Positions 58,342 to 62,500 of a stretch of 62,500 nucleotides of DNA are shown in pieces. The stretch spans positions 558,299-620,798 of the forward strand of contig NC_006693.1 in the NCBI RefSeq assembly GCF_000091045.1. Reading direction: 5' to 3'. Origin of the DNA: Cryptococcus deneoformans JEC21 (lineage: Eukaryota > Basidiomycota > Tremellomycetes > Tremellales > Cryptococcaceae). The position numbers and the translations under genes were made by a program. Under the pieces are notes generated by a model that made no database searches, was not told where the DNA came from, and saw only the letters and a list, made by a program, of their open reading frames with translations. Positions within the stretch are counted from its first letter, which is position 1. Each line of letters starts with the position of its first letter.

Positions 58342-59016
58342 ATTGATAGCGTGGCTACATAGAGACTCAGTTACTGTGGCGAGTTAAACGTATCTCGCCG
58401 CAACGCTGCACGTACGAAATGGTTGACAAAAAAGATGGTCGCAAATCTGTGATGGCGAGGGCCTTCAAATGGGGTTTTGGCATATACGACGCTTATGCCT
58501 CTTCACAGGAATCTGAGATACGCCAGCGCACAAATAGTGGTCCAAATAGTAGTGATAGTAGCGCAGAGCACGTCTGATGAATGCTGCAACCAATGCAGAC
58601 GATGTGAAGCTATTGTAGATGAAGAGTGTCACCACCAAGAAGGGCGAGTTCAGTTTATACCAAAGCCAAAATACACGGAGGACTTCTGCAGCTCTGTCCC
58701 GATCCGCGAGTGCTAACTCCAAACAAACCGCCTCGGTTTCCTATAGTTTCCTGACTCTTCCTTTTTGGTTCAAGACACTTTCCTTTGCTGAGACTCCATT
58801 TTATTCTTCTTATCGCCCCACCAAAACAGTCATGCCAGGCCGTTGCTATCCCATCTCAAGGAAGACCCGATGTCTATCTGCATGGTTTAAGGATTTTGGA
58901 ATCGCGATAACCATAAGGCCTCTTCAAGATACGAGTACTCATCTACGTACAACGTGTTCCTGTACGCTGTATTGATATCACCCCTTATATCGTGCAGATA
59001 TCGTGTGCCTGCGACC
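58342..59016. other. Divergent region with small unassigned frames
   Basis: 675 nt between the HAD-like gene (-) and the coiled-coil gene (+). It holds a 52-codon ATG frame at 58419-58577 and, in another frame, a Cys-rich stretch (DECCNQCRRCE) ending at 58716. These could be exons of one small gene but I found no splice that joins them cleanly. Confidence 0.35.
58419..58577 (+). CDS. Candidate small ORF, 52 residues
   Basis: Starts MVDKKDGRKSVMARAFKWGFGIYDAYASS and ends SSDSSAEHV. Composition is protein-like: a basic helix, then Ser/Asn-rich. It could be a leader ORF, the first exon of an unplaced gene or of the coiled-coil gene, or chance. No homologous family is recognised. Confidence 0.2.
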   Translation: MVDKKDGRKSVMARAFKWGFGIYDAYASSQESEIRQRTNSGPNSSDSSAEHV

Positions 59017-61977
59017 ATGACACTCCCTTTTTTTCTCCAACCGTTACTCCTCGTGGCTTGTTATTACAACCGCGTAATACGATCTTTGAAATCATGGTTT
59101 CACCGATATAACGACCAGTAAGTAATCAGAAATTGGACCCACTCATGTGCTCATATCAATGGCAGGCTATTTGGACCCCTTGAACAGGCCGTAGCAGCTA
59201 TGGTGATCATCAACCTGGCAATGAAGCCCACTGCCGCTCCCCTTGGCATCTTCATCCAACCTTCACAAGTGCAAATGCTACAAACACCCCTTTCCAATCT
59301 CACGGATGATCAAGATGGCCGTCGATCTGGCGGCTCGGAAACTGCATCTGATGGGACAACGGCCATCGATTCCTGGAGCGACGGATTCTCGATGCTGATT
59401 TTATCTCTGTCATTCTTCTGCTCCAAGCTGACATCATGGATGAATCCTGCCTCCATCATTATCATCATCCTGCTGACTCTCAATCTTGTGAAGGGTCTCG
59501 ATGATGGTCACCTATTGGGAGAATTAAGGGACCTATTCACTATGTTATGGGATAGGCATCGTTCGCTTGGACGACAAGAGAGGGTTGTTGAGACACAAGC
59601 TCACCGCAGTACTAATGAAGAAGTAAAAACTGAAGCGCCCTACAAAAAAGGCAAAGACAGCGAGTCTGAGACTAGGCTATCTTCCATCGACAAGAAAACT
59701 GTGCGACAAGCAGTCAAGCAACTGGCGGAAGATAGTGTCAATTGCCCCCCCGATCCAGTGCAGGAGGGTCGAGAACGGACTAAAGAACCTATAGAGATCG
59801 ATAACAACGGCCAGATCAGCTCTACCGATAAAGCGGTTGATGCAAGCCAAAAAGAGAAGCCAAAGCATTTTGAAAATCCATCCGCCTCCGAGCAGATACG
59901 AGTACTTACCGAATCGGAAAAGACACAAAAGTCAAAGATCACTAACGATCAGGTTAAGAGCCAGTCTAACAAGTAAGTTGTTCAATATTTGAAAAGAATT
60001 GACACGGGTACAGATCTCAAGATAAAGGTAAAGAGCGGATGGCTGGCGAGAGGACAGGAGACGTCAAGGATGAAACATTGGTCAAAACGAACACGGAGAA
60101 AAAAGCCGGCTCCAAAGAGTCTCTTATCGCTGACCCCTCCGTAGCCAGTGCTCAGTCGAAAATCCAGGAGGAGGACGCACTCATCTCCGGTGATTACCGC
60201 TCTCTCAAATCAGCACTCAAGAAACCGACAAAGAAGCCTAAGCAAACGCAAAACATCCACCACAATTATTTTATGACCATGCGCGGTTTCCGTCCGGCAT
60301 TGGTACCGTTTCCTCAAGGGCTTCATCCAAAACCTCATTACCCTAGGAATACAATGTGGTGGAACAATATACCTGATACCCCAGAGCATATTATGGCAGC
60401 CCCCAAAGTGCCTAAGGAACCAGAGGAAGAGGTAGACGTGGAGGAACCAAAGGAGAAGAAGAAAGTCACCGAGGAGAAGCCCATAGAGAAGAAATTCATA
60501 GAGAAGAAGAACGAGGCCAGAAAAGATGATGGGAAAGACATGAATGGAAAACTCATTTCTGAAAGCAGAGGGTCAGAGAAGACATCCGCAAACAGGATTA
60601 AAGCAGAGGCGGAGTCTAAAGCCAGAAAAAAGGCCGAAATCAAGGCTTCAAGTACCGGGGCGACCTCTGCATCATCAATTGCTACCATAGACAAGGACTC
60701 GGGAAGAGCAAGTGTCGCCGCCAAGATTTCCCAAGGACATATGTCGCGAAATCACCAACTGTGCGCTGTCTTATTAGTCTGCAGATGGCGATGGGGCTCA
60801 ACTACTAACATAATGTAATAGTGATAAGGCCACATATGCAGCTCAAGCTATGCTTTGCATTCTCCTCTACCAATGTAAGTCATCCAGAATTAGTACCATA
60901 ATTTTACTGAAAAAGCATTGTTTCTCAGTGTACCCACAGCTGAGCTTCTTGCTTCTTGTCTTTTTTGTCTGGCAGTACATTGATTCCCATCAGGGATCTT
61001 TACCGACCTTGGATGATCCTCGAGCAACTGACCGATCGACTGTCGCGTCTTCCGTTGCCGTCTCCAAGCCTGTGTCGTCTAAAACTACGGCACCCTCTAC
61101 TACCGAAAAGGCGGCTGCAGAAACTAAGCATAAAGTGGCTGAGGAGTCAAATATAGGCACATCCCGTTCTTCACCATCACAAAAAAGTCCCGAAAATAAA
61201 GATGGCTCAGAGAAAAAACTTGCAGAACTGGAAAACCTAATTAAGAAATTGAAATCAGAAAACGATCTAACGCCAGCGTTGAAAGACCAGTTAAAAGCAG
61301 CCTTGAAAAGGAGGGAAGGACTCATAGCGAGCCTTTACGACGAAGGAGCTGAAGATAACAAGACAACAACCAAGGGGCTGATGCATAAGCTTGAAGATGT
61401 TGAAAGCTATCTGAAGAAGCATCATGCCCAGAATAAAGTCACAAGCGGTTCAGAAATGAAGCTTTCAAAGGTCAAAGCACAACATGAAGTTTTGAAGACT
61501 AAAGTCGCCAACCTTCAGAGACGCAATATGCCGGTTGATAAGGTCAAAGAGTCTGGTGTCACAACTCCTGCCTCGAAGGATGATGATCATAGAAATGATA
61601 CTCGCTCGTTACCCGAACAACGGGAAAAAAAGCTTCAAAGGGATGAGAGGGCAAGTATTAAAGAACATTCTTCAAAGCGGGCGAAGTCATCAGAAGAACC
61701 AAATAAGTCAGCGAATTCGGTTACCGCTGATAACTCTGAGGCCTTGTCAGTGGATTGTCGCAAGATGAAAGACAAAATCAAAGCGATTGAATCGTATATC
61801 ATGAAGTATCGGAAACTGGCCACCTTATCAGATGAGCAAAAGGAAAAGGTGGTCAAGGCTGAAAAACAACGAAAGGAGATGAAGGAAAAACTCGAGAGCA
61901 TAGCTAGAAAGATGGCCAATGTTGGGAGCAGCGGACTAAGTATAGAGGAAAAGGAGACCATAACCAAGGACACTTGA
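59017..61977 (+). CDS. Orphan membrane coiled-coil protein with helical-hairpin repeats
   Basis: I recognise no family. About 890 residues in several exons. Exon 1 (59017 to about 59131) encodes a hydrophobic signal anchor MTLPFFLQPLLLVACYY and joins to LFGPLEQAVAAMVIINLAMKP. A second hydrophobic segment is ASIIIIILLTLNLVKG (about 59452-59500). A long Lys/Glu/Ser-rich stretch follows. Around 60840-60980 a further pair of exons gives AAQAMLCILLYQ and LSFLLLVFFVWQYID, another membrane helix. The C-terminal 340 residues contain three degenerate helical hairpins (about 61219-61338, 61390-61518, 61777-61905) of the form ...LExxIKK...L...K...LKxxL. A short conserved-looking block HHNYFMTMRGFRPALVPFPQG lies at 60260-60320. 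Whether the two halves are one transcript should be confirmed; frames can be joined. Confidence 0.55.
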
Positions 61978-62374
61978 TAATCCCTTGACCAAGGCGCGGA
62001 CGATATACAGAGTACAGAGATCGCAAAGCGTCAGTAAATACTCTGGTGAAATCACAATGGATCATATATGACGGTTAGCTGAAAACATTATACATATGCA
62101 AGACGGTATGAATATGCTTGTACAATTGCTATGATGTCGAGGAACCTTATGCTATGGTGTAATTGGGTCAATTGCTTGATGTTCATAAAATGGCGTAAGG
62201 GATTGCTTCGTGATCTATATGCTAGTATCTCACACATCAGTACTAATTTGACGAACGACTTCTGGTACGTCTTCGATACTTACTGCCAGAAAATATGATG
62301 GTATTGTGGATGGAGATTGCAAACAAATGCGAATGGATGGATGAAGAATAGCGTGTGTAGTGCTTCTAAAATTC
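61978..62374. other. Intergenic between convergent genes
   Basis: 3' regions of the coiled-coil gene and of the next, partial gene. AT-rich. No signal seen. Confidence 0.4.
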
Positions 62375-62500
62375 TTACTTGTTGAGTCGCTGCATATACA
62401 ACTAATTAATATGTATTGCTTGGGGTATATGGGCTTAAAACGTACCTTTTTCTTTTTTTTGATAAAGAGCACATCCTCGGGCGGCGGCGGAGGGGGTCGT
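62375..62500 (-). CDS. 3' end of an unidentified gene, cut by the window
   Basis: The last two exons are visible. The upstream one runs off the window and reads RPPPPPPEDVLFIKKKKK. After an intron (donor GTACG, acceptor GCAG) the final exon reads RLNK and stops at 62375-62377. The Pro run and Lys-rich tail do not identify the protein. Confidence 0.5.

Noticed and set aside
58465..58722. Minus-strand hydrophobic frame of 85 codons
   Set aside because: Opens with TTG, has no ATG near its start, and overlaps better plus-strand candidates.
1..62500. Transposons, tRNA or rRNA genes
   Set aside because: No long terminal repeats, reverse transcriptase or transposase frames, and no tRNA A/B-box pairs were recognised by eye; a tRNAscan and repeat search would settle this.

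Overview
The window reads as a compact, intron-rich fungal nuclear chromosome segment. The best match is a basidiomycetous yeast of the Cryptococcus neoformans/gattii complex. The evidence is a complete fungal urease gene (URE1) with many short (about 45-65 nt) introns, CTNAC-type branch points, alternating convergent and divergent genes, and short intergenic gaps. I see no transposon, rRNA, tRNA, CRISPR array or telomeric repeat. Gene models were assembled by eye by joining ORF segments across GT-AG (and two GC-AG) introns, so internal exon edges that I do not state are approximate.

Layout, left to right. 1-11 kb: cytochrome b5 (+), a small TAF4-type TFIID subunit (-), an ISWI chromatin remodeller (+), and a gamma-tubulin complex GCP5-like protein (+). 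11-18.4 kb: a Ser/Thr-rich single-pass membrane protein (-), a Bur1/Cdk9-type kinase (-) and an L-rhamnose mutarotase-family protein (-). 18.8-25 kb: a mitochondrial-looking unknown (+), EMC7 (-), a Fhit-type HIT hydrolase (+), a DUF1772 membrane protein (-) and MOB1 (+). 26-35 kb: urease URE1 (+) facing a large Bre4/DUF2421-like membrane protein (-). 35-41.4 kb: an apparent JJJ1-SRR1 fusion (-), RAD18 (+) and a membrane-anchored methyltransferase (-). 41.8-51 kb: an FHL1-type forkhead/FHA factor (+), a pyridoxal-reductase-like aldo/keto reductase (-), a CUE1-like ER protein (+) and a class I/II aminotransferase (-). 51-62.5 kb: XPF/RAD1 nuclease (-), AIM41/YqeY (+), a HAD/FCP1-like protein with an altered catalytic motif (-), an orphan membrane coiled-coil protein with repeated helical hairpins (+), and the 3' end of one further gene (-).

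The genes are mostly housekeeping: transcription and chromatin (TAF4, ISWI, Bur1/Cdk9, FHL1), genome stability (RAD18, XPF), cell division (MOB1, GCP5), ER function (EMC7, CUE1) and mitochondria (AIM41). They do not form a pathway cluster.

The points most worth a second look are these. (1) A J-protein (JJJ1/DNAJC21) and an SRR1-domain protein appear to be one continuous gene. (2) Two GC-AG introns sit at or just after the start codons of ISWI and URE1. (3) ACGCGT (MCB-type) boxes occur upstream of three cell-cycle or repair genes. (4) GATA motifs are clustered upstream of URE1. (5) The orphan repeat protein at 59-62 kb has no family I recognise.
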